Shown here: positions 36,326 through 46,103 of the stretch, in pieces | Layout of the letters: each line of letters begins with the position of its first letter | How positions within the stretch are numbered: position 1 is the stretch's first letter | Assembly: GCF_964355755.1 (NCBI RefSeq) | Contig: NC_092671.1 | Span: 22,649,070-22,713,069 of the forward strand | Direction of reading: 5' to 3' | DNA: 64,000 nt | Source of the DNA: Antedon mediterranea | Taxonomy: Eukaryota; Echinodermata; Crinoidea; Comatulida; Antedonidae | Notes under the pieces: generated by a model | Told to the model about the DNA's origin: nothing | The model's database searches: none | What the model saw: the letters and a program-made list of their open reading frames with translations, nothing else | Program-made: the position numbers and the translations under genes

Positions 36326-36702
36326 CCTAGCAAGATAAGGAACAATACAACCTTTGTTGTTGCCTCACGCAACAGTGCGTCCACGCCTCAGTCCAGGTGA
36401 CAAAGCAAAATTCCTTTCCTTTGTGTTTAGTAGCGTGGCCGTTGAACGGCCTAAAATCCAATGAAAACTGGTATTTTCCTTGTTTTAATCTTTCTTATTT
36501 CTACCCGAAATAAGGAAGACCCCGATTTGAAACGGATCCAAAGCAAAAAACGATATACAGTATCAAACTATCAAAAGCTGTACCGCAACCGGCGTCTTTA
36601 TAAGGTGTTCGTAAGTAGGCTAGTATAGCATGTACAACGTACACAAGGCTAACACTCAGCGTATCTTTTCTCACACGTCGTAACGTTCTCACGTTACGAA
36701 AG

Positions 36703-36858
36703 AAAATGATGATGGTGGTACGTTGGTACGTTCCCCACATGAGGGCGTGGTTGCGGACGGGTCCATTATAATACAGGGGTGTTCCAGGAACTTTTCACTT
36801 TCGTATCTAAGCCCTCCCTCTGGAGAGCACGGGCTATTGTCGGTTTATACAGGTAAGC
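36703..36858. repeat. DIRS inverted terminal repeat, high-coordinate end
   Basis: Inverted counterpart of 31489-31644, starting near ATGATGATGGTGGTACG and ending GGTTTATACAGGTAAGC. The sequence 36859-36875 (ending GGCACGATATAGACT) is specific to this end and is copied in the internal complementary region. Confidence 0.9.
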
Positions 36859-36875
36859 TAGGCACGATATAGACT

Positions 36876-37526
36876 TACCAACTTTCAAACAATTTGGACT
36901 TAAAATCACGTCATACGAGCACGTTGAATTGAAAAATTTGCGCTCGTTTTTTATGAAAAAGTTCAAAAATTCGTGAAAATTATGCCTTTCTTTAAAAAGT
37001 CATAGATTCTAAACTCTGTGGTGAACATTTTTAAAATTTCAGATTCTGGAAGTAGATGAGTTGTAGATATTAAATCATGCATCGATATGGCTAACTGGCC
37101 ATTGTGACGTCATCGTATGACCACTCGAATATAAAATATAGGATTTTTGTCTCTTTCGCATAGCTCATCACATTTAATAGAGCGCATCTCCACTTATCCG
37201 TATTCCATTTCCCCCCCCCCATTTTGTTATATTGTCTAGGCCAATCAATTATCTTTCGAATGATTCACCATTTTAAAAATTGTGATGACGTCATCATGTC
37301 CAAAAGCGTCAATAACTTGGGTCCCTTATTTTCACCTATTCTGCACTGTATGTAGTACGTATACAGAATATAGTGTATACCGTATATACTTTGACGTGAC
37401 GCAAAATAGAGAGCGCACTAACATTTTTTCAATGGCATAATCGTTTTTCTGCGCGCAATATTCTAACGTATGACGTGCAGGTGGCGTTTGCGCTGCGGAT
37501 AACCTAACTCGTCCGTAGTGACGAGT
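36876..37526 (+). repeat. Helitron-like array segment 3, continued, with 3' terminus
   Basis: It resumes the repeat cut by the DIRS element (TACCAACTTTCAAACAATTT) and runs through TTGTGACGTCATCGTATG, GATGACGTCATCAT and GACGTGCAGGTGGCGTTTGC to GCGGATAACC. A hairpin-like ACTCGTCC...GTGACGAGT and then CAAATCTAG/T end it at about 37505-37535. The terminus layout matches a Helitron 3' end. Confidence 0.65.
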
Positions 37527-37695
37527 TCAAATCTAGTTCTATTTTATATCACTGTGCTCCACTGGTGCTAAATTTGGTCCACTGAACCAGTTACCATAGT
37601 ACTATTTCTATTTCGGATGTAAATAAAGGCATAAATGGCGCTCCATAGAATTAGAGAATGCTCAATCGTCGAAATGACGCTCTGAATATACCTCC

Positions 37696-37715
37696 TTATA
37701 CACCGAAATATACGG
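37696..37715. mobile_element. Solo end of a CCGTATATTTCGG MITE
   Basis: TTATACACCGAAATATACGG followed by TA is the exact terminus of the MITE family seen at 8337 and 25542. No opposite end is present nearby, so only the last 20 bp remain. Confidence 0.6.
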
Positions 37716-37879
37716 TATTTGCATTAGCAATATCCTATCATATACTATAAATAATTAAAGACTCTGAAAAAATCAATCAGTCAATATATCTTTTAAAAAT
37801 CAATTATCTTTATTTAAATCAATGCATATACCTATAATTCGTCATAGTGACGAATTAAATTTAGTTCATTTTTCTTTTT

Positions 37880-37990
37880 ATGTACTAATGTAATTTGTAA
37901 CTAGCAATTTGGCCTCTGGCCGGGAGATGTTATATTTAGATATGTGATGTGATGTGATGAGATGTTTTTAATTAAATTGAATTGAATAAA
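37880..37990 (+). repeat. Possible LINE 3' tail
   Basis: TTGGCCTCTGGCCGGGAGATGT followed by (GTGAT)n and a tail AATTGAATTGAATAAAATA resembles the 3' UTR and short-repeat tail of an L2/CR1 LINE. The tail pairs in inverted sense with the LINE end at 41379. No coding sequence is attached. Confidence 0.35.
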
Positions 37991-39361
37991 ATAGATATGT
38001 CTTTATTATTATTATATAACAATGGTGACTTATGACATTATACGCAGCTCGACGTGCAGTGATACCGGTTATTGTATTTGCTATTTACCGGGAGTCGTCA
38101 TCGCAATATAGCTCATCATCGCATGCTTTGTTTACAACCCTTTGGAAAAAACGACGAACACGTTAGTACATGTTTAGAGTACTAACAATCATAAACTATC
38201 GTATTCGAGTCTGTTTTGATCGTTTATCCTGATTAAAAAACGATCACAGACTTTACACCCTCTAACCACCGCGGTAATTGGTTTAACGAACGAACGAGTG
38301 GCATTAATCCAATTAATTTCCACGCGATATACATAAACAATAGAGTATCAGAAAAAAGGAGGAGCTAAACTGAAAGGCGATCTCTGGTGGTGGTGCTTGT
38401 GGTGTGTGTGCGCGTTACGTTTTGTGTGATCGTGTTCGAAATTAAACTGCAGTTTTTTCTTAAAATCGTTGGGGAAAATTTTGGCCTCGCAGGCCGGCTA
38501 TCCCTGCTAAGGAACAGAGGATACAGTGATGCTGTCGGTGAGATGCGAGTGTAGATGTTCTTCTGGAGAAGTGGCTGTGAGGTGTGTGTTCTGTGAAATG
38601 GCTGTGAGGTGTGTTCTTCTGAACCTTGGGGGTATATTGGCTTCGGTTCATTAGCAAATGTCATTACGTTGTCTCAGAGGTTACTGATTGGTCCTAAGTT
38701 GATCCAGGGGTGTTTAAGTGGGAGTGATTGATCTTATCTGGGGAGGTTACAATGATGAATTGGCCCTGTCGAATCTATGCTTAAAACTGTCAATATCTAA
38801 TTGTTTTACGATGGGAACGGTTAGAGAGGTCAAATAGACTGTTTACTTTTATGATTTAATTATGAACTAAATGGTTAATTTCTCCACTGGTCTTTCTGGG
38901 CCAAGTTCGTAAACTTAGTTGAATTCTAATACAAAGGTTGATTTCTTAATTATAAATGTATATCATTACATTACATTTTATAATAATTTATGAATAAAGG
39001 ATGAATAAATGAGGAAATAATTTATGTAGGAAATGTTCTCACTCCTCCAAATCAATCATTATGGTATTAATGTCAAGTTCTCCTTTATGCTCTAATTATT
39101 TCAAAAAGAATATCCATCGGTGCGAGAAATCTGTTTGTGGAAATAATATTCCATTCTTCTATGAATTTTTTAGGCTGTCAATTTACAGTTTTCTTGACAG
39201 AATAACAAAAAGAAAATTGTTACTTTTTACTAGAAATTCTGTAGTTTAAAAAGAAATCTTAAATCTTGAAGAAAAAAATTATCTTTGAAATAATTCTGTC
39301 TACAGAGATTTTTTTTCTTAGAAGAAATTGCTGTTAATACTTATATGATCATATTACTTAC
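37991..39361. other. Non-repetitive interval, likely intronic
   Basis: No repeat partner in the window was noticed and no convincing coding frame was found. Overlapping minus-strand frames at 38365-38664 are rich in Ser/Thr/His but have no domain. Given the exon at 39362-39561 on the minus strand, this interval probably holds downstream intron sequence of that gene. Confidence 0.4.
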
Positions 39362-39561
39362 TTGTTGAAGCAAATGTGGGTGAAATAGCAATACATCCTA
39401 AGGTAAAGTCATGACAATTTGGATCATAGAACAGACATGTTGAATTCTTACTACATGTATTCCAAATACGTAGATCTCCATTAGCTGAGCCTGACACAAC
39501 AAAGTCAGAGTCTGGTGTAAAAGAACAAGCAGTAACAACATTTACATGGCCATCCAATGAT
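39362..39561 (-). CDS. WD40-repeat exon, WDSUB1-like
   Basis: A single 200-bp exon bounded by an acceptor (TTTTAG/ATCATTGG) and a donor (TCAACAA/GTAAGTAA). Its frame gives SLDGHVNVVTACSFTPDS, DFVVSGSANGDLRIWNT and CHDFTLGCIAISPTFAST. This is one WD40 blade with the GH and W-N/D signatures, plus the start of the next. The pattern GxLxIWN, then a HD-LG-C- segment, resembles blade 4-5 of WDSUB1 (WD repeat, SAM and U-box protein, a predicted E3 ubiquitin ligase). I would not exclude another WD40 protein. It is the only likely host coding exon here; neighbouring exons must lie outside the window or in long introns. Confidence 0.75.
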
Positions 39562-39988
39562 CTAAAACATAAATGTAGAAAGACAAATTAATAACATTTG
39601 CCGGTCTCCTCTTCTGACAGCATTATCGTTGATATCGTGAATAATAAAGGAATTAATAAAATAATCAAAAAGATGAACTACAACTCATAAGCCACTACAA
39701 CTCATAAGCCAGTGTTATTTTTTCAATCATGAGGCATCAACACAAAAAGTAGACCCTAGTCGAAATTAGATGATGCGCTCGGACACAAACATTTTAGTTG
39801 TATTTTTTGCTGATATTTAGTGGAAATTTGTGTGTGTGTGTTTTTGTTAATTTACATTTTTTTGTATTTCATGGTTTTTTATATTTTGCAATTGTTTGTG
39901 TGTGAGGTTTCGTATCTTTTTTGATAGTTTTGTAATTACGTTGTGGTCTAGTCTAAAAATATACAATATATTAACAAAAATGGGCGAG
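39562..39988. other. Intron-like interval
   Basis: AT-rich sequence directly upstream of the WD40 exon on the minus strand, including a GT-rich run near 39830 and a TTTTTTGTATTTC polypyrimidine stretch. No coding sequence is supported. Confidence 0.4.
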
Positions 39989-39989
39989 T

Positions 39990-40335
39990 CCCTGAGAGGT
40001 CCGCCCGATCGGCCATCTCACTTCTAACAAATCATTGCATATGTGTGGTAGCCACTTTCCTCCTTGATCTCTGTTCATGTTATTTTCAGTTTTTCTAATT
40101 ATAATTGCTTTTTGCCATCCTCTTTTGTTGATGTTTCCCTCTTTCTTTAACACTTTTGCCTTCTAATTAGGTGTATGGTTTTCCTTTGTAGCATGGTCTT
40201 GCAGATTTATGTGTGATGTTTGATTGTAACATTCTGCTTGACCTTGATTATCCCTTTCATGTGATGTTAACTACCAGTTTCTCCTATGTATATTAGATTA
40301 CAATTCATACAGGGTACACCATATACTAACTCCAC
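39990..40335 (-). pseudogene. Penelope-like element fragment, GIY-YIG endonuclease end
   Basis: On the minus strand one frame reads VYGVPCMNCNLIYIGETGS (the GIY-YIG motif with its Cys pair), then a stop and a degenerate middle. It ends in IRKTENNMNRDQGGKWLPHI followed by CNDLL. The VY-C-C-YIGET start and the N-RD-G-LPHI-D-LL finish are the two hallmarks of the C-terminal endonuclease of GIY-YIG Penelope-like elements. Several frame changes and stops show that it is dead. The RT part is absent. It lies in the intron upstream of the WD40 exon, in the same orientation. Confidence 0.75.
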
Positions 40336-41109
40336 TACAGTACTGGTCAGAGGACTTTCTACATTCCCGCTCGTGTTTTTCTGCTGTTTTTCTAGAGTGT
40401 TTGTGGAGCGTTTCTGGAGTGTTTATCGAGGGATCGAGCGATCGAGCGCTGACCTCGACCAGCGAACCATGAACGTTTTACCACAACAATAGAAATCAAT
40501 CATACGTACATAATATATGAGCCCTTTTTATCTTTAGATTACCGACTTTGTTTATCTTCAACAAATAATACAAAGTATACAGTAAAATATACGTTTAAAA
40601 TTCACATGAACAGCTTTAAAATCATGGTAAAATTCATATCTTCAAATTCCGAGTCAACAACACCGAGATGATAGCTAGACTATCGCTCGCTCACTTCTCT
40701 CGCATAGACGCGCATCTACGATCTTTGTTATGTTGGTGGTCATCAACCCTAGATTTACGAAACTTTGGGCGATGTGACGTCACGCAGCAAGCACATGGTT
40801 TTCTCATCAGCTCTCGCACTGCGAATATGACAAAATTGTTTCTGTTGATACAAAAACGATCGTTTTGATGCAGTTTATTTATTTTGTTTATTTATACTGT
40901 TCATTAGATATACATAATAATTATATCGGTGACGATTACATACAGTACATAGGCTATGCTACGGTAATTAATTGAAAATAAATGTAATTTCTTAACGTAT
41001 GATTTTATTTTTCTTTCTGCACAACGTTGTTGCGGCACCACGGCTGCAGACCATGTGTTTACTGACTGAACTATGAGATCAATCACATGGTTCAATTAAC
41101 AGTGGAAGA
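40336..41109. other. Unannotated interval
   Basis: No domain or repeat partner was found. The sequence ACTATCGCTCGCTCACTTC to CGATGTGACGTCACGC (40670-40785) is locally CpG-richer than its surroundings and contains one TGACGTCA, but I cannot assign a promoter. Confidence 0.35.
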
Positions 41110-41378
41110 GTACAGTGTAGTAAATGGGGTAATGTTTGAATATGCGAAAAATCAATTTCTAATCAACTTTCTACGCGTTTCATGTCATTTTGAGCATATC
41201 AAAAATTCGCACACACGCATATTTTTTTACGCTCACATGCGCACGTAGCGTTAAAAACATACTTTTTCGCATGATTTATGTTTTTCAAGCCTTCTAGTAT
41301 TTAACCAACTTTTAAACAATTTCGACTTAAAATTACGTCATACAAGCACGTGGAATTAGATAATTTGCTCGCATTTTT
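41110..41378 (+). repeat. Helitron-like repeat fragment left of a LINE
   Basis: It contains GCGAAAAATCAATTTCTAAT, TCATGTCATTTTGAGCAT and ACTTAAAATTACGTCATAC, the modules of the family, and ends at TTTGCTCGCATTTTT. The same module continues at 42540 (AAGTTCAAAAATTTTTG), so the LINE between was inserted into it. Confidence 0.65.
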
Positions 41379-42539
41379 CAATTCAATTCAATTTCTTTAT
41401 TGCTGCAAATGCCATCAAGGGCTAATATCCGCTTAAACATACTACATCCTACAAACAAATACATATTTACATTAAAAATTTAAACACAAACAAATTATAG
41501 TCATTACTACTGTAGTAGTTATTATTTTTTTAATTATTGTAATTATTGTTATTATGATTATTGTTATTGTTATTATAATAATTAAAATAAGTGAAATAAA
41601 TTATAGGTTACATCTTAAGGGCAGTTTTAATGTCAAGCACAGAAGAGGAAGACACGTTAAGATGACAAGATTGAGCGAGTGAGAGTGAGTGAGGTAGAGT
41701 AGAGTGAAGAAAATGAGTAGTTTGTCCTTTAAAGGGAGGATGAGAAGAGTGTCGATTATGGCGAAGGACCATAGACATAGTACAAACAGGGGGGAAGTGA
41801 AGATGTAAAGTGGGGGAACAAAGTAGGTATATTCTACGGAAGTCAAAATTTAAAATTTTACATTTATTAGGAGCGAAGGTTAAACCATTGTTGAGGGACC
41901 AGGATTGTAAATAAGATGCTAAAATGGGCAATTGATCAAAAGAAGGGTCTTTAAAAGAACTTAATATAATGAGATCATCAGCATACAGAGAGAAATGACA
42001 AGAAAAGCTGCTAACAATGTCATTAATAAAACATAAAAATAGGGTAGGGCCAAGCTTACTACCTTAAATAACACCACTATTGATCGGCAATTTACTTGTT
42101 TGTTTTATTTGTTTGTTTGTTTTATCTTTATACTGGGGTTAATTCGAAAATAATGACCTAACTTAAATAAAAGCAAATCATGTGGAACAGAGTCAAAGGC
42201 ACAGCGAAGGTCAAGGGAAAAAAAGCGAGAACATAGCTTTTCGTCACTAAATTTAAACAAAAGATGAAGAATGACGTTAAGAGAATCAGATGTAGAGCGT
42301 TTAGAACGAAAACCAAACTGAAAGTTTAAGGTTTAAGTGATCACATAAGATACTTTCAAGGAGCTTACAAAAAAGAAGTAACAGACACAGACCGATAATT
42401 AAAAAAATTTGATTTATCAAGGGATTTGTGAACAGGGTGAACTATAGCCTCTTTCCACTCAGGGAGTAAACAGGAAGATTTAAGAAAATAGTAAAGAATT
42501 TTGCAAGAAAAGTGACTTACTTACTTAAAGAATCTGGGC
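41379..42539 (-). pseudogene. 5'-truncated LINE with RT fragment
   Basis: On the minus strand the frame starts near GPDSL. It shows NYRSVSVTSF, then SLDLRCAFDSVPHDLL (motif A with the first catalytic Asp) in another frame, FINDIVSSF, then YADDLIILSS (catalytic motif), LQSWSLNNGLTFAPNKCKIL, and a degenerate tail. Frame changes and a TAA near GSKLGPTLF make it inactive. The 3' end is AATAAAGAAATTGAATTGAA at 41379, an L2/CR1-type tail. The flanking repeat is continuous across the insertion. Confidence 0.85.
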
Positions 42540-42959
42540 CAAGTTCAAAAATTTTTGAAAATTATGCCTTTTTTGAACATTCATAGATTCTAAACTACAT
42601 GGCGAACTTTTTTTAAATTGCGTATTCTGGAAGTTGATGAGTTGTAGATATCGAATCATGCATCAATATGACTAACCGTACATTGTGACGTCATCGTATG
42701 GCTACTCGAATATAAAATAGAGGATTTTTGTCTCTTTCGTCATAGCTCATCACTTTTAATAGAGCGCATCTCCACTTATCCGTATTCCATTTTCCTACAT
42801 TTTTTTATATTGTCTAGGTCAATCAATTATCTTTCGCATGAATTTCTAAAATTGTGATGATGATGATGTCTTTGGGTATTTATTTTTACCTATTCTGTAT
42901 GTAGTACGTATACAGTATATAGTGTATAACTGTATATACTTAGACGTGACACAAAATAG
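42540..42959 (+). repeat. Helitron-like repeat fragment right of the LINE
   Basis: It continues the module cut by the LINE: AAAATTATGCCTTTTTTGAA, GTTGATGAGTTGTAGATATC, TTGTGACGTCATCGTATGGC, AATAGAGCGCATCTCCAC. It ends at GACACAAAATAGAGAGCAC, where a LINE endonuclease fragment begins. Confidence 0.65.
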
Positions 42960-43890
42960 AGAGCACAATAAAATGGATACACCATACAGCGAAAGGACAG
43001 AAATAGACATGGTGGAGGAGTATGCTTACCGTATTGCTCCTAATAAACGCCCCCGGGGCGTTGCATTTTTTAAAAAGGGGGGCGTTTGTTATGGGTGAAA
43101 TGTAAAAATCATAATAGGCCTAGAAGGGCCTAGGCCTAGAGCCTATATAAGTGGCCTAGGCCTACACTTTTGTTTTCCTTTAGGTACCCTTTCGAGTTTT
43201 TCTTTATTTTGAGTCCACTCTCTAACCCATTTTCGATCAACATTGGCCGCATGTTTTCCTCTCTTCCGCTAACTTCACTACCTTCAGTTTAAACCGACTG
43301 AATAAGATTGTCTTCGTTTAGCTTGTTGTAGCTCCATTTTAAATGTAATTCATTGACATCCGCCCTCAACTTGATGAAAAGTTGAAAACAACTTGAGAGG
43401 TCTTCATGAACCAGACGCCTTGTATCAATTTTGTGTTGTGTGAATAAAAATGCGATTGTCTGATCCCCGTTGTTTTCCTGGGTTTTAAAGAATAGCAATG
43501 TATGTTGTCACGAATTTAAAAAAACAGTGTCCTACACGCGTGAATTAGGTGTAGGCCTACATGTTTGTAGCGTACATCGTTATAACAGTCGCTGAAAAAT
43601 GTGGGCTGAAAACCAATTCTAAATGTGAGAATCCTCTGTTTATATAGATTGGGCACTAAGGTGTGTTAATTAGAAAATGAACAAAAAATGAAGGGGGGGG
43701 GGGCGTTTATTATTAGGAACAATAAGGTATAATGTGAAAGAGGACTTTGCATTTAATTGTAGAAACGATGTATCTGATGATACCGAAGCTGTGCTGGTTG
43801 ATATTCTCCTTCCAAAAACTAAACCTATCACTATCGGAAGTATTTACAGACCTCCTAAGGATGGTAAATTCTTGGAAAAATTTAATTAAT
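42960..43890 (+). pseudogene. LINE endonuclease fragment split by a MITE
   Basis: Before the MITE the frame reads GYTIQRKDRNRHGGGVCL. After it, VKEDFAFNCRNDVSDDTEAV is followed by LPKTKPITIGSIYRPPKDG. This is the central part of an APE-type endonuclease of a non-LTR element (the RxDR-GGGV and YRPP signatures). The junction has one extra base relative to a continuous frame. No RT follows: the fragment stops at AAATTTAATTAATTAATT and the Helitron-like repeat resumes. Confidence 0.8.
43029..43727. mobile_element. TA-flanked MITE with CCGTATTGCTCC termini
   Basis: It starts CCGTATTGCTCCTAATAAAC and ends as the inverted GTTTATTATTAGGAACAATAAGG. TA flanks it at 43027-43028 and 43728-43729. G/C runs (CCCCCGGGG and a run of about 11 G) lie just inside the ends. 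At 699 bp it has no transposase. It splits a LINE endonuclease frame, which fixes the insertion site. Confidence 0.88.
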
Positions 43891-44357
43891 TAATTTTTTG
43901 AAACACGCAAATGGCCTAATTCATGCTCTAAATTGATCAAAACTTAATTTTGAGCTTTTTAAATTTTTAACGCGCGATTTCACGCGCATGACCCTACGTG
44001 TGCGCGCGTTTTTATTTGTTAATATTTTTACCCTTGACCTAAAGTTTACGTGTAGTGAATTTCATTAATATGTGATAATGAATTATGGAGATATGATTGA
44101 TAATGTGATTTTACAAAATGGCATATAAATGACGTCACGGATGAGTGATCACGCTGAAAAGCTTATTAGGATTAAGTTATATTATTTGAAAGATATTATG
44201 AAATTTTGGTAATCATTGACATTAAACTTTTTGAGATAATTGTTACACAAAATAGTGTACAGAAACAATAACATTAAAGATTTGATACAATAACAATAGG
44301 TGATCATTTAAATTTTTATTGCAATTTTTAACATGTCGACGATTTTAAAATGAAACG
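43891..44357. repeat. Helitron-like repeat segment, edge module
   Basis: TTTTGAAACACGCAAATGGC, then CGCGATTTCACGCGCATGAC, then GTGATCACGCTGAAAAGCTT and AACAATAGGTGATCATTTA. The whole segment recurs inverted at about 59725-60160 and in part at 23640-23840. It ends at the TIR element starting at 44363. Confidence 0.65.
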
Positions 44358-44362
44358 TGAAG

Positions 44363-46103
44363 CTACGCTCGCGCTAACCGCTCGCCAATTCGCCAATGGC
44401 GACTGGAGTCTCCATTTGGCGAAAATAATTATTGCCTCGTTCGCCAAATTGGCGAAAATACATTTCCAAGCCTAGGCCTAGCCTGGTCGGCGTGACTTCT
44501 TATGGGAGCGAGAATTCGCCACACTTCGGTACTTTCTGACTCGGGTAAACTTTTTACCACAACAGCATTTTATGTGACGACGTCACGATCGCCGTGTTAA
44601 TTGTTTTAGTTCTGTTTAAACATGCGCAGAGCGTGCCTCGATGACGTTTTAATGACACACAGTTAATGTGATTGGTTCGTGGCCGGCCGTCGTCGACGTG
44701 ATGATGAGCGAATAAAAGGGGAAGTCCCTATTCTTCGACGTAGAAAATGAACTTCGAGAAGAAAATGTAAACAGAAACATGTGGACGAATACTTCCGTAA
44801 ACGAGGCTGTTCTGTTATTTAAAAAGGGGAATTTTAAATTTAACAAAGTAATTACCTCAATAGTATAATGTTAACATGTTTAATTTTATTTCCCTTTCGA
44901 TTATTCTAACCGAAAGTTGCGCTTTAAATTGAATAGCTAAGAAACAGCGTATACTGCAACGGCAACCATGGCCAAAGCGCGTTTCGGCCGCCTACATAGA
45001 ATGGGTTACGGCCGCTGCATAGCAAATTCAAAGCTTCTTAAATTTCTGCGGTACATTTCTTGTTTTATATAATAGATTGATAAATATTCCAATTATTAAA
45101 TAATTTAATAAATCGGTAAAATTGACGTTTCGAAATATTCCATGATGAGAGGTGACATTTTTCGACATGCCTCGTGTGCGGCGAAGACTAGTTCAGAAAA
45201 TGGAACAGTCCACTGCGGGGGTTATCCAATCATTAATTAACGCGCTAATACATGCATACCATGCACATTGCCTGGGCGACGGTAATTTAGTAATAAGCGA
45301 AGAACTGAATGGAAAATGGTAAACACTGATATTTATGGTAGGGATTATTTTTTTCAGGGGTTGGTCTTGTTGGCCTCTTCGCACGAGGTCCACGCAAAGT
45401 CAAATAAAACGATGTGTTTTATCAAACAGAAATATAAATTAGCTTCAATTAGCCAGATTTTGATAATTAGAAAGACTCAAAAATTCAATTTTTATCGTTA
45501 AAATTGACATTTGAGGCGGATGTATATAATAATAATAACCGATTTACATATCAAAATAAAGAGTATTTAAAGCCTGATAACATGCAACAAAAATTACTCC
45601 ACCACCTATTATGAACCTCGTGCGATCGGGTGCGAAAATGGGTAGGTGTTTTCCAAAGTTATTTTTAGCGCGCGGATTTCGGCTCGCCGGCTTTTGTACC
45701 TCATTTTTAACTCGCGTTTTCTATTAAAATATTTAATAAACATAGATTATAAATATATAAAAATAATCCATTAAACAAGATCTTTCCAGGCATATAATTT
45801 TTATTCGCATGGGTACATAAGAAATAGTATATTTTTAACTTCAAAGACACGTCACTTTTTGAAATTTCACGAACGTGTTAAAATCCCGGTAACAAAAATC
45901 AGGTTCATTGGGTAACCTAATAATAATATAAATGTAAAAGAAATAAAATATAAAAAAAATACATGCATTATTTATTTAATAAACATTTTTTTCAAATTTT
46001 TATGGTTTTTTAAATTTGGCTAAAGGATTTTCAATTTGGCTAATGTATTTCAAAACCTTTCGCCATTTTGGCGAACGAAAATTTGACCTTAGCGCGAGCG
46101 TAG
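44363..46103. mobile_element. TIR element with CTACGCTCGCGCTAA ends
   Basis: CTACGCTCGCGCTAAC at 44363 is matched by TTAGCGCGAGCGTAG ending at 46103. TGAAG flanks both ends (44358-44362 and 46104-46108), a 5-bp target duplication. The flanks rejoin to a normal copy of the surrounding repeat (AAAATGAAAC, then AGCAATTTCGGAAGG). Inside each end lie several TTGGCGAA/TTCGCCAA motifs. A CpG-richer stretch at 44480-44720 holds GTGACGACGTCACG and GATTGGTTCG and could contain a promoter. No transposase was recognised. Small frames such as 45193-45501 have no domain. Confidence 0.78.

Larger units (their letters stand above)
31450..36875 (-). mobile_element. DIRS-type tyrosine-recombinase retrotransposon
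   Basis: A nearly complete element of about 5.43 kb on the minus strand. Inverted termini of about 155 bp lie at 31489-31644 and 36703-36858. An internal complementary region at 31678-31776 joins, back to back, the complements of both extreme ends. Three overlapping coding regions follow in the order gag-like, RT/RNase H, tyrosine recombinase. The flanks rejoin to an uninterrupted copy of the surrounding repeat (compare 29950-29990), with at most 2-3 nt ambiguity at the junction and no long target duplication, as expected for recombinase-mediated integration. Disabling changes are few: one stop in each coding region and one frame change in the recombinase. Confidence 0.93.

Noticed and set aside
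34668-36400. Plus-strand frames opposite the DIRS gag-like region
   Set aside because: They are antisense shadows of GC-rich coding sequence with no domain of their own.
38365-38664. 99-codon minus-strand frame near the WD40 exon
   Set aside because: Composition is low-complexity (Ser/Thr/His) and no WD40 or other signature is present.
44363-46103. A host gene promoter and first exon within the TIR element
   Set aside because: CpG-rich sequence and a CRE-like site are present, but no coding frame with a convincing splice donor follows.
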